This document shows positions 1-9,575 of a DNA stretch of 64,000 nt, one piece after another (the first letter of the stretch is position 1; every line of letters begins with the position of its first letter). The notes beneath the pieces are model-generated. The model ran no database searches, had not been told where the DNA came from, and was given only the letters and a program-made list of their open reading frames with translations. The translations under genes and the position numbers were made by a program. The stretch comes from Phycisphaerales bacterium (GTDB lineage: Bacteria > Planctomycetota > Phycisphaerae > Phycisphaerales > SM1A02): positions 1 through 64,000 of the forward strand of contig JANQEQ010000148.1 of the NCBI GenBank assembly GCA_028278245.1. The letters run 5' to 3'.

Positions 1-281
1 GTTTTTATTATGCTATCCGAGTGGTGATTGGGACGAAAAATCTCATTCACCACTATTAACTCTTTAACATGGTTGAAGAATGCGGTGGAATTCCTGAAAT
101 AACACGGAGCTTCCACGAAACTCACAACCTACAAAGGTGGTCACGGTTGGCACGGGGAGGTGTTCCGCATGATCTCAAGTAGAATCTAATGGCTGAAGAA
201 ACAGAGCGCGGATTGATCGAGAGGATTTCAGAGTGCATCAATAAAGGAATGCAATAATGTCATTCGATACTCTGGTTCTAC
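1..281. other. Non-coding flank, nothing recognised
   Basis: No supportable gene, RNA or strong hairpin was seen. It lies downstream of the minus-strand gene that ends at 282. Confidence 0.5.
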
Positions 282-1589
282 TCATTCACATGGACCCCAT
301 TGGCCGAGGATGGAAAAGATATCGTCAATGTTAACAGTACAGTCTTTCGTCATATCACCCGCGCAATACGGCGGGCAGGGATCATCACAATCACCCCATA
401 AACCCAGTGCGGCAAATATGTCATCGATGTTAACCTGATCATCACCGGTGAGGTCAGCGGGGCAGGTAAGCAGGTCCAGGACGTAGTTTTCATCACCTGC
501 AAATCGCATGCAGTTCCCGCTGGCGCAGGCCGGGTAGTCTGCATTGGCTTGTTCGAATGCATCCTTCACTGTGTACCCGAGGCTCATGTAACTGAAGAGC
601 GCATCCTGCCAATCGATGGATAGGGTCCAGCAGGTTGCGCACTGTTGTTCAGCCATACCGCAGTACCCCACAACGGTTGAATTGATGTTTGATCCTTTTC
701 TGAACTCGTAAGCAAATGTACCGGGCCCGGTAGAACACATGCCGCCACAACTGCCGATGAAGGTAAACGGTTTTTTCTCGTAACCAGCTATCCATGCTTC
801 AATTTCATAGGCGTATGTATACTCAGCGTTACTTCCATCCAGGCAACCACTCGCAAAGCTGGTACTGCCCCCGTGAGCCAGTTCGTAGAATAATTTGATC
901 TCATTTGATTGAACATGGCTTTGAATCATCGCTTCGGTTGGCCACTCGATTTCCTCGGTTGGATAACCCATCTCGTTGAACCACCATTGGGCATGCTCCG
1001 ACCAGGCATACCAGGAACCGCTACATGGATTGAAATACCACGGGCCCGTAAGGGAAAATGCAGCGCTGGGTGGTGGAACACCTCGGCCGAGATGTTCTTC
1101 AGTGATTGCATCAATGATTGTTACGATGTAATCCCCCTGTTTATTAATGCTGCGTACAACCCAGCATGGATTGTCAGTCGTTGACCCAACTGGGAAGACG
1201 TCAGAATCAGGCGAGATGATGATGAGATCGACGAACAGGATCTCTCCGGTGACCATTGCTTCCGCTTGTTCCTGAGAAATACTCAGTTCGGGTAAAACAT
1301 CTGGCAGATCTTTACGCCAATGACTTTTCCGAGCAAGCAGGTCTTTTGTGACTCCATCCAACTGGTAAACGATATAATCCTTCTCGACAATAGCTGTGCC
1401 GATCATTCGCTGGTGGTAATAGACGCGCATGTGCCCGATATCGATCTCTTCAAAATGCTTGTCGTGATCTCCGTGTTGTTGCATCAAGCTCATCGAATCG
1501 GCAGTGGTAACTTCACAGAACCCAATGCTGAGTAGCGTCAACAGCCACAACAAGTTCGCCGGTCTTGTGATTTTCATCTGCATATCCAT
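282..1589 (-). CDS. Secreted caspase-like (clan CD) cysteine peptidase candidate with C-terminal dockerin
   Basis: A 435-residue protein with an N-terminal hydrophobic signal segment (about residues 8-30). Around residues 140-170 is a PepSY-like stretch (CWVVRS...YIVTIIDA). A hydrophobic block followed by His239-Gly240 (FYELAHGG) and a second block followed by Ser280-Cys281 (FTFIGSCGG) match the His/Cys dyad pattern of clan CD peptidases such as gingipain, clostripain and caspases. Residues 376-435 form a two-repeat dockerin with calcium-loop motifs (DLTGDDQVNIDD and a second VNIDD) and five cysteines. Seen: motifs and layout. Inferred: proteolytic activity. The gene is 53 bases downstream of the trypsin-like dockerin gene on the same strand, so co-expression is possible. 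A non-peptidase caspase-like fold is the main alternative. Confidence 0.7.
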   Translation of the reverse strand: MDMQMKITRPANLLWLLTLLSIGFCEVTTADSMSLMQQHGDHDKHFEEIDIGHMRVYYHQRMIGTAIVEKDYIVYQLDGVTKDLLARKSHWRKDLPDVLPELSISQEQAEAMVTGEILFVDLIIISPDSDVFPVGSTTDNPCWVVRSINKQGDYIVTIIDAITEEHLGRGVPPPSAAFSLTGPWYFNPCSGSWYAWSEHAQWWFNEMGYPTEEIEWPTEAMIQSHVQSNEIKLFYELAHGGSTSFASGCLDGSNAEYTYAYEIEAWIAGYEKKPFTFIGSCGGMCSTGPGTFAYEFRKGSNINSTVVGYCGMAEQQCATCWTLSIDWQDALFSYMSLGYTVKDAFEQANADYPACASGNCMRFAGDENYVLDLLTCPADLTGDDQVNIDDIFAALGLWGDCDDPCPPYCAGDMTKDCTVNIDDIFSILGQWGPCE

Positions 1590-1642
1590 TATTTCTCGGA
1601 GAGCGGAGTAGTGTGTGGGAGTGACACCTTGTTCAGCGCGAT

Positions 1643-3703
1643 TTATTCACAAGGTCCCCATTGGCCGAGGATGGAAAAGATGTCGTCGATGTTAACAGTG
1701 CAGTCTTCCGTCATATCACCTGCGCAATACGGCGGGCAGGGATCATCACAATCACCCCACAAACCGAGAACCGCGAAGATGTCATCGATGTTAACCTGAT
1801 CATCGCCGGTGAGGTCGGCAGGACAGGATGATGGTTCATCACAGGAGATGATCATGTTTGCGGTTCCCTGAGCGCCATCGTAGCCACCGACACGGATGAA
1901 GTAGATGTGGTTGATCGTTGAATCAAAGGTAACCTTTGCGCCGACTCCGCTTGGACAACCAGCGTCATCACAGGCAATTGCGTGTCCCGGTTCATTGGGG
2001 CATGTTCCTTTGTATACAGCAACCGCAACATCAAAATTCGCATCGCAGATGTCAACGGTAACCGTGCCGGTGCAACTGGCAAGGATGCGATACCACACAT
2101 CATTCTGAAGATGACTGCATGTCCCCGTTTCCGTCGGGCCGTCAGTGGTCGAGGAAATGTTACTTACTGCATGAGAACCGTCACCGATCCAGACTGCATC
2201 ATCACAATAATCATTATTCGGTGCGTTGGGATCCGCCACGATGATCGTGTAATCCTCCACTTCTCCATCGTAGGTACCGCATGATTGACCATTGGAGTTG
2301 TAATGTAAACGGATGCGCATTCGTGTTGGGCCGAAAGCTGCGTTAGCCGGTGGCGTGATCGTTCCGGTGAAAGTGGTCGGACCACCCGAGAGGACATATT
2401 TTTCGTTTCCACCTTCCAGTTCAATATCACCATCCCAGTCAACCCATACCGTACATCGTTCATTCCCCAGCGTATGATCTGCTTCGACGGTTATGGGGTA
2501 ATCTTCTTCGAGTATCATGGTCGTGGTCAGGTGCGTTTGATCCACGTACATCGGGCAACCGCTGGTGGTGGCATTGATATTGCCGACGGTAACTGATGAG
2601 ATGCGTCCTTCGCACTCATCGCCCACACCGTAGCAATAGCCACCCAGACCGAGATCCTCACGGGCTGCTTTAAACAGAGGCAGGTCCATCCGAGTTCCGA
2701 TGTTGGTTGGACACCCGCAGTGCGTCACGATGGCAATAATTTCATCATCCCGAAAAGCGGATGAGCCGGAGTTGCCATAGGTTGTATCCACGTCATAGGT
2801 ATAGCGATCATGGCTCACACCATTAATGGTTCCACAAGATGTTTGCTGTACCTGCGAGCGTTCACATTCATAGATATCCAGACCATACCCCCAGACACAA
2901 AGATAATCGCCGATTGACCCAATACCCGTTGAGATCGGGCGCAGGTCTCCGTAGCGCTCGTAAGCAGTTTCGCCCAGGTTATTTGTGCCGGTGGTCATCA
3001 CCGCCCAGTCATTCCCCGGGCCGCCATTGGCATAAATTGTTTCAGTTACGGGGAACTGATCTTCCACCGGCGGATGATTAATTGAACAGTTTGGGTTGGA
3101 AGGGGGAACACGAAACTGGATGATATCATTTCCCGCCACGCAGTGACCTGCCGTTACCAGACTACTGCCTTCGGTCCAGACTGTCGCGCTGCAACCTGCC
3201 GGGAGAAGGCGTCCGGCAAAATCTTCAAACGAAGGAACCCGATCATCACCATTGCAGATACCACAGGGATCTTCGCGGGGGATCGCCGATCCAATTTCAT
3301 ACGCCACTTCCCGCAGGACGATTCGATTCTGCATCGTGCCGGGTGCTGCCACCAGTTCCAACTTTACTGCGTCACCGTTGAAGTAAGCAGAGCTGAATCC
3401 CCACATGGCCAGTTCGTTGATATCCAGCTCCTGCACCTGTTTATCCCACAGTGAAGTAAGGCGCAGAAAACTGCCCGGCTCAAGCTCAGCTTGGCTGAAA
3501 TACAACCGCAGCCAACCTGCGCCATTTACCTGGACCGTTTCTTCAAATACGGTTTGTGAGGTTCGTGAGGGATTCGGCCGAACACCGCTGTCCCGGGAAT
3601 ACGGCATGGTTTCACCCACGGGCCAGTCCAGTGTGGTTTGAGCCAATACAGCGCTGGTACAGGCGAAAACTGCAAATACAACGATAAACCTTGATGTCAA
3701 CAT
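1643..3703 (-). CDS. Secreted trypsin-like serine protease with GEVED domain and C-terminal dockerin
   Basis: A 686-residue exported protein with a signal peptide (residues 1-21, ending near VLAQ). The chymotrypsin-family triad is visible: His187 in TAGHC, Asp232 in NDWAVM and Ser312 in GNSGSS. An N-terminal beta-rich region (50-135) precedes the protease. After it come a GEVED domain (about 405-490, ending in DGEVEDY) and a cysteine-containing beta-sandwich of PPC type (about 497-620). Residues 627-686 are the dockerin seen on other secreted proteins here. Likely an extracellular or surface-attached endopeptidase; the substrate cannot be read from the sequence. Confidence 0.88.
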   Translation of the reverse strand: MLTSRFIVVFAVFACTSAVLAQTTLDWPVGETMPYSRDSGVRPNPSRTSQTVFEETVQVNGAGWLRLYFSQAELEPGSFLRLTSLWDKQVQELDINELAMWGFSSAYFNGDAVKLELVAAPGTMQNRIVLREVAYEIGSAIPREDPCGICNGDDRVPSFEDFAGRLLPAGCSATVWTEGSSLVTAGHCVAGNDIIQFRVPPSNPNCSINHPPVEDQFPVTETIYANGGPGNDWAVMTTGTNNLGETAYERYGDLRPISTGIGSIGDYLCVWGYGLDIYECERSQVQQTSCGTINGVSHDRYTYDVDTTYGNSGSSAFRDDEIIAIVTHCGCPTNIGTRMDLPLFKAAREDLGLGGYCYGVGDECEGRISSVTVGNINATTSGCPMYVDQTHLTTTMILEEDYPITVEADHTLGNERCTVWVDWDGDIELEGGNEKYVLSGGPTTFTGTITPPANAAFGPTRMRIRLHYNSNGQSCGTYDGEVEDYTIIVADPNAPNNDYCDDAVWIGDGSHAVSNISSTTDGPTETGTCSHLQNDVWYRILASCTGTVTVDICDANFDVAVAVYKGTCPNEPGHAIACDDAGCPSGVGAKVTFDSTINHIYFIRVGGYDGAQGTANMIISCDEPSSCPADLTGDDQVNIDDIFAVLGLWGDCDDPCPPYCAGDMTEDCTVNIDDIFSILGQWGPCE

Positions 3704-3888
3704 GTACTTCTCCAGATCGGCTTAACGACCACCGGCGATAAGTGGCCTTCCTCAAACTAGCGTATCGCGTCGCGCGCAGAATACCAATATATTTTCCGTG
3801 AATTACCGGTTTCGGTTGCAGAAACCTTTGCACAACCGTTGGTGGAAACATTCAATTGAAAGCCGAATGAAAACGGCTATGTTCGGTA

Positions 3889-4227
3889 TCAGGTTGAAAA
3901 AAGGCGGGTTCGGAGCGAATCCAGCATCGATGCATCCTGGGAGGTCAGGGAGCCGGATGAGAGCGCAAAATCAAAGCACCCACGGCTCATCAACATGCTT
4001 ACCGGGCTGGGCAATTCCGCCTGACGAGCGACAAGATTCAGAACGCGGCGCTCTTTGCCGTTGATTCCCAGTGATCGACACACTCTGCGATATGTTGCCC
4101 GATATTGGACTCGATCATAACGGATGAGGCTGGAAAGCGACCATCCGATGAGTGCGGATCCGACGATGCCCAGCACGACACCCAACGTGAGATTCATACC
4201 CTGGATGGCAAAGATAACAGGCATCAT
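3889..4227 (-). CDS. Small single-pass membrane protein coupled to HEAT-like gene
   Basis: A 112-residue protein with one clear transmembrane segment (about residues 12-34, LTLGVVLGIVGSALIGWSL) and a basic cytoplasmic tail (RRVCRSLGINGKERRVLN) ending in a conserved-looking LMSRGCFDFAL stretch. The start ATG overlaps the stop of the upstream HEAT-like gene by four bases, so translation is probably coupled and the two products may interact. The tail resembles short conserved planctomycete proteins of unknown function. No catalytic motif is visible. Confidence 0.7.
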   Translation of the reverse strand: MMPVIFAIQGMNLTLGVVLGIVGSALIGWSLSSLIRYDRVQYRATYRRVCRSLGINGKERRVLNLVARQAELPSPVSMLMSRGCFDFALSSGSLTSQDASMLDSLRTRLFST

Positions 4228-6128
4228 CCATTTTCCTCTGAAGTCGAAACGGTAACATCGCTTTCAGCCATCACCATCGGAACAACACGGCGTGGTCCGG
4301 TCAGTATGCGCTCTACGGTAGAAGCTCGTTTACGAATGATTAGCGCATCATCACCAGCCGCGAGCTCATGCACATCATCTTTTACTACGGAGCATTCTGT
4401 TCGTCGAGTTACCCACAGCCCGCTGATGCGATGGAGAGGATCAGTGTCGTGGAGCATGTTTTTCAGATGCGCTGCGCCATGTTGCGGACGATAATTCACG
4501 ATACCGCGCACAGCATTGGCACGTAAACGGTTTTCCCGACTCTCAGTCAGATTTTCAGCTGCGGTAACATCAATCGGATCTCCTCGATTCAGCAACACTT
4601 CGACCGCGTTGGCTCTGCTTCGCCCTTTCCCTTTGTGCATGATTACACGCAGTACTTCTTTGACCTGGGTCGTGTGAGAGGGGATCTGTCCCAGCGCGGC
4701 AATGGATGCTGATGCAATGTGCGCATCATCGCTTTCTATGAGTGATATGATGACGCTTTCCAGATTTTCAATGACATTCAAGCGGCGTGCGAGTGAGATG
4801 GCAGCTAAAGTCGTCGCACGATCTCCTTCCTTGAGCTGATGCTCCAAAGCGGACAGGAAAGAGAGACGTTTCGTTACCAGCAGATACCGCGCGAGTGTCC
4901 AGCGTTCATTGGGAGAGAATTGCATCCAATACGAGAAAAATGAATTGGTATCGTTCCCACTTTTTCTCAGCCGTGCCTGGTGCCTGGTTCGCTGATGTCC
5001 ACGCCGGATGAGTTGCTCCATGATCTCATTATTGGGTTTTGTTGGTTGTGAGAAGATTGTCGCAGTTGCTATGCTCGCAACAACAGGCTCTCCGTCCCGT
5101 GTAAATGGAAGCAGTACTTGGATCGCTGATTGATGCGTTAAGCCGGCCAAAGACTGCGTTGCTCTGAGCCGACCAAGCGGTGACCGGAGTGCAACACAAT
5201 CTGCCAACCTTCTGATCCGCATTGTGGTCGACAATCCCACGGCATTGATCAAGTGCGGCAGAGATGCTTGCGCAGATTCAGGAAGACCTGCGGCAATTGC
5301 TGCATCGGGTATACACCGCATCGGGCGATCAATTCGGCGCAGGGCGTATCGACGGGAGGGAGTACGCAACAGATGCCCACATTTCAAAAGATCGGTAAAT
5401 GCCTCTTCGGTATCCAGACGGTGCATCCATCGCAGTGACTGGGGGCCGAGAATCCTGTGAGGAAGCCAACGAAGTAAATTGCGTCGAACGAGCGGCAGTT
5501 TCACCTTCTCGACAATTCCCCTGAGTGCAAGCGTGGCAGGATGATCCGTTTCCGCCAGTATTTTTGACACGCGTGGACCGGGATTCATTGCGATCAACGC
5601 CAGGGCCAGCAGGACATCATTCTGACGGTGTGTTCGATAACTTTCTCCAGCTTGGAAAAGTGCTTCATCCAGTGTGTCAGCCGCATCTGGATCCAGGCAA
5701 CGACGACCTGTATCACCCACAAGCTCAACCACGGTACTCAACATCACCTCAGATGAACGGGCACTATGTTGGGTGTCATTGAGTGTGAGGAGATGGGCAA
5801 GGAGAGGCAAAAATCTCCAGTTGAGGCAATGCTCAGCTATGTCCAGAAGATTTTCGACCGCAATGGGATTCGCTTCATCTGCCAGTGAATTTGCTGCCCT
5901 GATCAGGAGAAATATGTCCTCATCGCATACTTTTTGATGAATATGTTTTTCCAGCCGGTGCATGTTTCCAATGACTGCAGAGAGTGCTTTGGGGCGTTTG
6001 AGGTGGACCAAAAGCTCCGCTATTTCTGTGCGTTCATTGGGCTCAGCATGATCCAAAGCACCCTTCAGAATGCTCTCCACAGCTATAGGTGGTTCGTTTT
6101 CAAGAAGTTGCAGGCGTGATCGGATCAT
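4224..6128 (-). CDS. HEAT/Armadillo-like alpha-helical repeat protein
   Basis: A 634-residue soluble protein rich in paired helices of the HEAT type (for example IASASIAALGQIPS, LRATQSLAGLTHQSAIQVLL and LRANAVRGIVNY), which suggests an alpha-solenoid scaffold. No signal peptide or enzyme motif is seen. It is the first gene of a two-gene unit with the membrane protein that overlaps its stop codon, so it may be a scaffold recruited to the inner membrane. The divergent spacer to the DUF2617 gene (6129-6358) would hold both promoters. The partner and pathway are not identifiable. Confidence 0.7.
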   Translation of the reverse strand: MIRSRLQLLENEPPIAVESILKGALDHAEPNERTEIAELLVHLKRPKALSAVIGNMHRLEKHIHQKVCDEDIFLLIRAANSLADEANPIAVENLLDIAEHCLNWRFLPLLAHLLTLNDTQHSARSSEVMLSTVVELVGDTGRRCLDPDAADTLDEALFQAGESYRTHRQNDVLLALALIAMNPGPRVSKILAETDHPATLALRGIVEKVKLPLVRRNLLRWLPHRILGPQSLRWMHRLDTEEAFTDLLKCGHLLRTPSRRYALRRIDRPMRCIPDAAIAAGLPESAQASLPHLINAVGLSTTMRIRRLADCVALRSPLGRLRATQSLAGLTHQSAIQVLLPFTRDGEPVVASIATATIFSQPTKPNNEIMEQLIRRGHQRTRHQARLRKSGNDTNSFFSYWMQFSPNERWTLARYLLVTKRLSFLSALEHQLKEGDRATTLAAISLARRLNVIENLESVIISLIESDDAHIASASIAALGQIPSHTTQVKEVLRVIMHKGKGRSRANAVEVLLNRGDPIDVTAAENLTESRENRLRANAVRGIVNYRPQHGAAHLKNMLHDTDPLHRISGLWVTRRTECSVVKDDVHELAAGDDALIIRKRASTVERILTGPRRVVPMVMAESDVTVSTSEENG

Positions 6129-6358
6129 CTGAGCAGGGACTATGAATTCTCACTGAAAGTTGAAAAGAACACTTCCGGGCACCAGCCGTAACAGACAGGT
6201 CGTTCTTACTGTCATCGGATCGGCTCTCATTGTGCTTGCACTCCCCAGATATTTGGCATTTTTTGTTTGCCTTTGGCTAACAAACCGTAAGAATGGCTGC
6301 TCGAACATGAATTTGGAGGGGAAGGCTCCCAAAATTCATCTCGTACAGGAAAGTTGCA

Positions 6359-6910
6359 ATGAGCCTGACAACCAAATCAAGTTCTCTTCAAAGCTACAAT
6401 ATGCTGATCTATCGTATTGCGCTTCACCCTGAATTTTTTGCGATTCAGAACCGGCAGCGACTCACTGCTGACGATTACGATTTTGAGGCCTGGATCTTCC
6501 AGGGGGGGCACGCCATCCGCTTTGAGCACGGTGGGCTGTGTGCCAGCGAGGTCATCACCGATGCCGCCGATCAGCTCCCCGAGCGTGGGCTGGTCACCTC
6601 TCTTCCCTGTGCGGGGGAAAAGGATCACGAAACCAACTTTGCCGAGAGAATTTCGTATCTCACATCGGTGCAGACGGAGATTCTGACAGATCACCTGTTT
6701 CTGGGTACGTACAACGAATTGCTTGAACACGGCAGAGAATCAAACTGCCTCCTGAGTACATGGTCTGATACACCCAGCCATCACAACTTGTCTATGGTTG
6801 ATACTCAGCAGTACAACGATGAAGTCCACGTTCAGGGGTATCACCTCCGTAGTGATTGCGGCCTGGTCCTGAGGACTCAGTCGATCTTTCAATTCAAACA
6901 GCCGAAGTGA
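6359..6910 (+). CDS. DUF2617 family protein
   Basis: A 183-residue cytosolic protein. The series LHPEFF, GGHAIRFEHGGL, LPERGLV, GEKDH, VQTEILTDHLF and a C-terminal LRTQSIFQF follows the DUF2617 pattern as I recall it from planctomycetes. The start is supported by an AGGAAAG ribosome binding site 5-8 bases upstream. The biochemical function of the family is unknown. It is transcribed away from the HEAT-like gene and towards the minus-strand membrane protein gene that ends at 6957. Confidence 0.75.
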   Translation: MSLTTKSSSLQSYNMLIYRIALHPEFFAIQNRQRLTADDYDFEAWIFQGGHAIRFEHGGLCASEVITDAADQLPERGLVTSLPCAGEKDHETNFAERISYLTSVQTEILTDHLFLGTYNELLEHGRESNCLLSTWSDTPSHHNLSMVDTQQYNDEVHVQGYHLRSDCGLVLRTQSIFQFKQPK

Positions 6911-6956
6911 TCAGCTACATCAATTCGAGAACGATTTCAGGACAAGTCAATCGCCG

Positions 6957-8432
6957 CTAACTGGAACCTTCATCATCAGAGGAAGAGCCGTCATCTTTTT
7001 TTGAGTTGGAATCCGGACGCGCAAGTACCCGAGTGCCCGGAATGAAACCCGGTTGCCAGATATCTTCTACATCCTGTCGATCACAGTGATATCGAAGGAG
7101 CAGGTAGATCGCAGTCGATGATGAGAAGAAATAGACAAACACGTAACCTGCCACGAGGCTCATAACCACGACATACCAGAATTTAATAAACCAGGCAGAC
7201 CATTGGTCATGTCCAGTTTCGTAGATTGCGGTTGAGGGGGACAGGTCAAGATCAAAAACCGAAAGCTTCTCCAACTCAGCAAAGGCTGGGCTACTATTGA
7301 ACACACCCATTAATCCAGCGGTGATATTGATCATGGTGCTGGCAAAAAATGCTACCAGCACATAGCCCAACACCGCTCCAACCAGGGCTATGATCACATA
7401 CCCCAGCCAGTGGAGTGGTCGGCTAAGTACGTATGCATAAGCCCGTTGGGGTGCATCTGCAGCATCACAATTCTCGCATGCTACCGCCGGGATGAAGAAC
7501 GGACATCCCACGAGATAGACGATAAGCAGGAAAGAAAGAAGGAAACCAAACAGCAGCGCCAGCCCGAACATGGGTCCGCCGGCGATATCCAGCCAAGGCA
7601 ACATGAGAAGCCCCATGACCATCAGGAAGATGGCGACAAGACCTGCCAGGACCAGAGGCCAAAGCATCGCCATAACAAGTTTGACTGTATTACCCGTGGC
7701 GAAATTCATGGCCTCAGCGATACTCAGCCGTTGTTGCGTTGCTAATTCACAGGCGCTCATGCGCGTCAGTGCACCACCTCCAATTGCTATGATCAGAATG
7801 AAGATGAAACTATAAACAATGGTAAATAGCTTGTCCTGCTTCCATAATGCATGGGGAAGCCCCATCACCAGTTCTGAAAATCCTTCATAGATCCTGCGCG
7901 TTTGAAGATGTACGGCACCTCGTATGATGTCAATAAATGATCGCATGACATGAGTTGCGGTAGCCTCGTAAATACCAAGTGGACGCACCTCTTCTATGTC
8001 ATTGATCAGGCGCGCGTATACCTCATCAGGTGTTTCACCAGCTTCATTCATCGAATCCGGATCCTGCAGATTCTGGTAGTAATTCCGAAGCCGTTCTTTC
8101 ATGAACTGTGCGTCAAATGATCCAGGCTCAAAGACCGCCTCGGGCATCAATCTACGAAGCTCCTGTCGCACTCCATCCTTTTCCACCTCCCAGTTACTCA
8201 CATCTTCATCAGTGAGTGTACGATAGGCGACCAGACCATCGGGATGAATTAAGGGCGTCGTCCACGTGTCCCATATACGGCCTGTGGTTACCAGGGTCAC
8301 CACCATAAGCAGGCCAATAATGAGTCGTGGCGGTTGAAGCGAATCGATAACGGTGCGAAGGATCCTTGGGAACATGAGGATCTGTTCAAAATTCAGAGAA
8401 TCCACAACCACGCGTTTTTCATCATCTGCCAT
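6957..8432 (-). CDS. Polytopic inner-membrane protein of unknown function
   Basis: A 491-residue protein with a short acidic N-terminus, a first membrane segment near residues 38-52, a soluble region of about 130 residues, then several further membrane segments (for example LFTIVYSFIFILIIAIGG, VLAGLVAIFLMVMGLLML and FGLALLFGFLLSFLLIVYL). The tail is Ser/Asp-rich (KKDDGSSSDDEGSS). A GAGGTG ribosome binding site precedes the ATG. The family looks like a planctomycete conserved membrane protein; no transporter or enzyme motif is recognisable. Its 5' flank adjoins the integron-like cassette region. Confidence 0.65.
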   Translation of the reverse strand: MADDEKRVVVDSLNFEQILMFPRILRTVIDSLQPPRLIIGLLMVVTLVTTGRIWDTWTTPLIHPDGLVAYRTLTDEDVSNWEVEKDGVRQELRRLMPEAVFEPGSFDAQFMKERLRNYYQNLQDPDSMNEAGETPDEVYARLINDIEEVRPLGIYEATATHVMRSFIDIIRGAVHLQTRRIYEGFSELVMGLPHALWKQDKLFTIVYSFIFILIIAIGGGALTRMSACELATQQRLSIAEAMNFATGNTVKLVMAMLWPLVLAGLVAIFLMVMGLLMLPWLDIAGGPMFGLALLFGFLLSFLLIVYLVGCPFFIPAVACENCDAADAPQRAYAYVLSRPLHWLGYVIIALVGAVLGYVLVAFFASTMINITAGLMGVFNSSPAFAELEKLSVFDLDLSPSTAIYETGHDQWSAWFIKFWYVVVMSLVAGYVFVYFFSSSTAIYLLLRYHCDRQDVEDIWQPGFIPGTRVLARPDSNSKKDDGSSSDDEGSS

Positions 8433-8638
8433 GAGAGCACCTCACTCACTCAACAAAGATGGTTACAAGCCTGAAAATCCACCCGGATGCTATCAGGAAG
8501 CACACTTTTGCTCCACTCTAGCCACATTCGAAGAAGGGTGGGGTGGGCCTGCTGAAAGCCCGGGACGTCGTTGGGCGGCTCTGTTGAGCACCGCTATACT
8601 TCCACTATGCGAGATTCTGAATAGCATCGTCATATGCC

Positions 8639-8675
8639 CCTGAACAACGGAATTTCGTTCAATCAACTGTTAGCC
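8639..8675 (+). other. Upstream cassette boundary (partial attC/attI-like half-site)
   Basis: The core GTTAGCC at 8669-8675 lies 8 bases before the ATG of the GIY-YIG gene, where the recombined boundary of an integron cassette is expected. Upstream is only a short imperfect hairpin (AACG/CGTT around 8645-8658), so this is a degraded or incomplete site. Identification rests mainly on spacing and on the good attC at the other end of the gene. Confidence 0.4.
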
Positions 8676-8682
8676 TGATTCC

Positions 8683-9495
8683 ATGACGATTCTTCTCAAT
8701 GATATTCTTGCCATAGCGGCTCCGGAGGATTACAAACTCCACTTGGCCTGCTGGAACGGCGACTGCCACCCACTCGACGAATTCGTTGCCGATCCTGGCA
8801 ATTGGCTCGGTTGGAACGAGTGGAGGGGCAAAAGGAACGACTGGACGAGGCCGTGGGTTCTCTCGTTAATGGAGTTCTACCCGAAGACCGACGCTTGGTT
8901 GTTCGGCGGTGCCTTTGAGGTCTTGGACAGAGGTAAGGACAAGTATCGGCTGAAGCCTGTCGCTGCTTTCGAAAAATACGTTGGTCGTTTGCTGGCGTCC
9001 TTCCATCGCTACAAGGGGATGCGGGGTCGAGCCTTCAAGCTGGAGTCGTACCTGGACGATTTCGCGGTGGCAGAGATACTGCCCCGGGTGTACACGGGAG
9101 AGAGCTTTCCGGGTTTCGAGAGGATCAATCATAATTTCTGCACTCTCGAAGCGGTGTTCCATGCCGAGCGTGCAGACTGGAAGGCGGCGCTCGAGAACGT
9201 GAAGGGGGTCTATCTGATTGTCGACAACTCCAACGGCAAGAAATACGTGGGCTCTGCGTACGGCGATGCCGGAATCTGGTCACGGTGGTCCTGCTACATT
9301 GGTACTGGTCACGGCTGGAACGATGAGTTGGTAAAGCTCCTCGGCAAGAAGGGCCGCAAGTACGCGCGAGAACACTTCCATTTCTCGATTCTTGAGGTCA
9401 TGGTCAAGTCCACTACAGATGACTTCGTGCGATCCCGAGAGTCCCACTGGAAGCGTGTGCTGCTTACACAAGAACATGGGTACAACAGGAACTAG
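8683..9495 (+). CDS. GIY-YIG nuclease family protein in an integron-like cassette
   Basis: A 270-residue protein. The C-terminal domain (about residues 175-270) has the GIY-YIG signature: GVYLIVD, then KKYVGSAYG, WSRWSCYIGTGHG, a FHFSILEV strand and a late Glu (RESHWK). These are the elements of the single-metal nuclease core. The N-terminal 165 residues (LNDILAIAAPEDYKLHL...) are not recognised and may bind DNA or regulate the enzyme. The start is 8 bases after a GTTAG core, and the stop codon directly abuts an attC-like site, so the gene fills a cassette with almost no untranslated sequence. Such cassette nucleases may have defence or selfish roles, but that is inference. Confidence 0.85.
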   Translation: MTILLNDILAIAAPEDYKLHLACWNGDCHPLDEFVADPGNWLGWNEWRGKRNDWTRPWVLSLMEFYPKTDAWLFGGAFEVLDRGKDKYRLKPVAAFEKYVGRLLASFHRYKGMRGRAFKLESYLDDFAVAEILPRVYTGESFPGFERINHNFCTLEAVFHAERADWKAALENVKGVYLIVDNSNGKKYVGSAYGDAGIWSRWSCYIGTGHGWNDELVKLLGKKGRKYAREHFHFSILEVMVKSTTDDFVRSRESHWKRVLLTQEHGYNRN

Positions 9496-9555
9496 GCTAA
9501 CAACGGCATGTAACTGACGGCGCTTTGCGCCGCAGCTGATGCCGAGAGCGTTAGC
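9496..9555 (+). other. Integron attC-like recombination site
   Basis: A 60-base imperfect palindrome beginning at the base after the nuclease stop codon. The outer arms GCTAAC and GTTAGC pair fully. The next arms CGGCAT/ATGCCG pair. The central CTG(A)CGGCGC pairs with GCGCCGCAG around a TTT loop, leaving one unpaired A. Outer R boxes, inner arms, an extrahelical base and a length near 60 are the hallmarks of attC. The orientation is correct for a cassette read on the plus strand. Confidence 0.8.
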
Positions 9556-9575
9556 TGCTCAAAGGAGAATCGCAG

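Noticed and set aside
6160-6432. A 90-codon plus-strand frame with a hydrophobic stretch
   Set aside because: It overlaps the well-supported DUF2617 gene, has no family resemblance and lies in the divergent promoter region.
8433-8640. Search for an integrase or attI upstream of the cassettes
   Set aside because: No tyrosine recombinase coding capacity and no convincing attI was found in this stretch.
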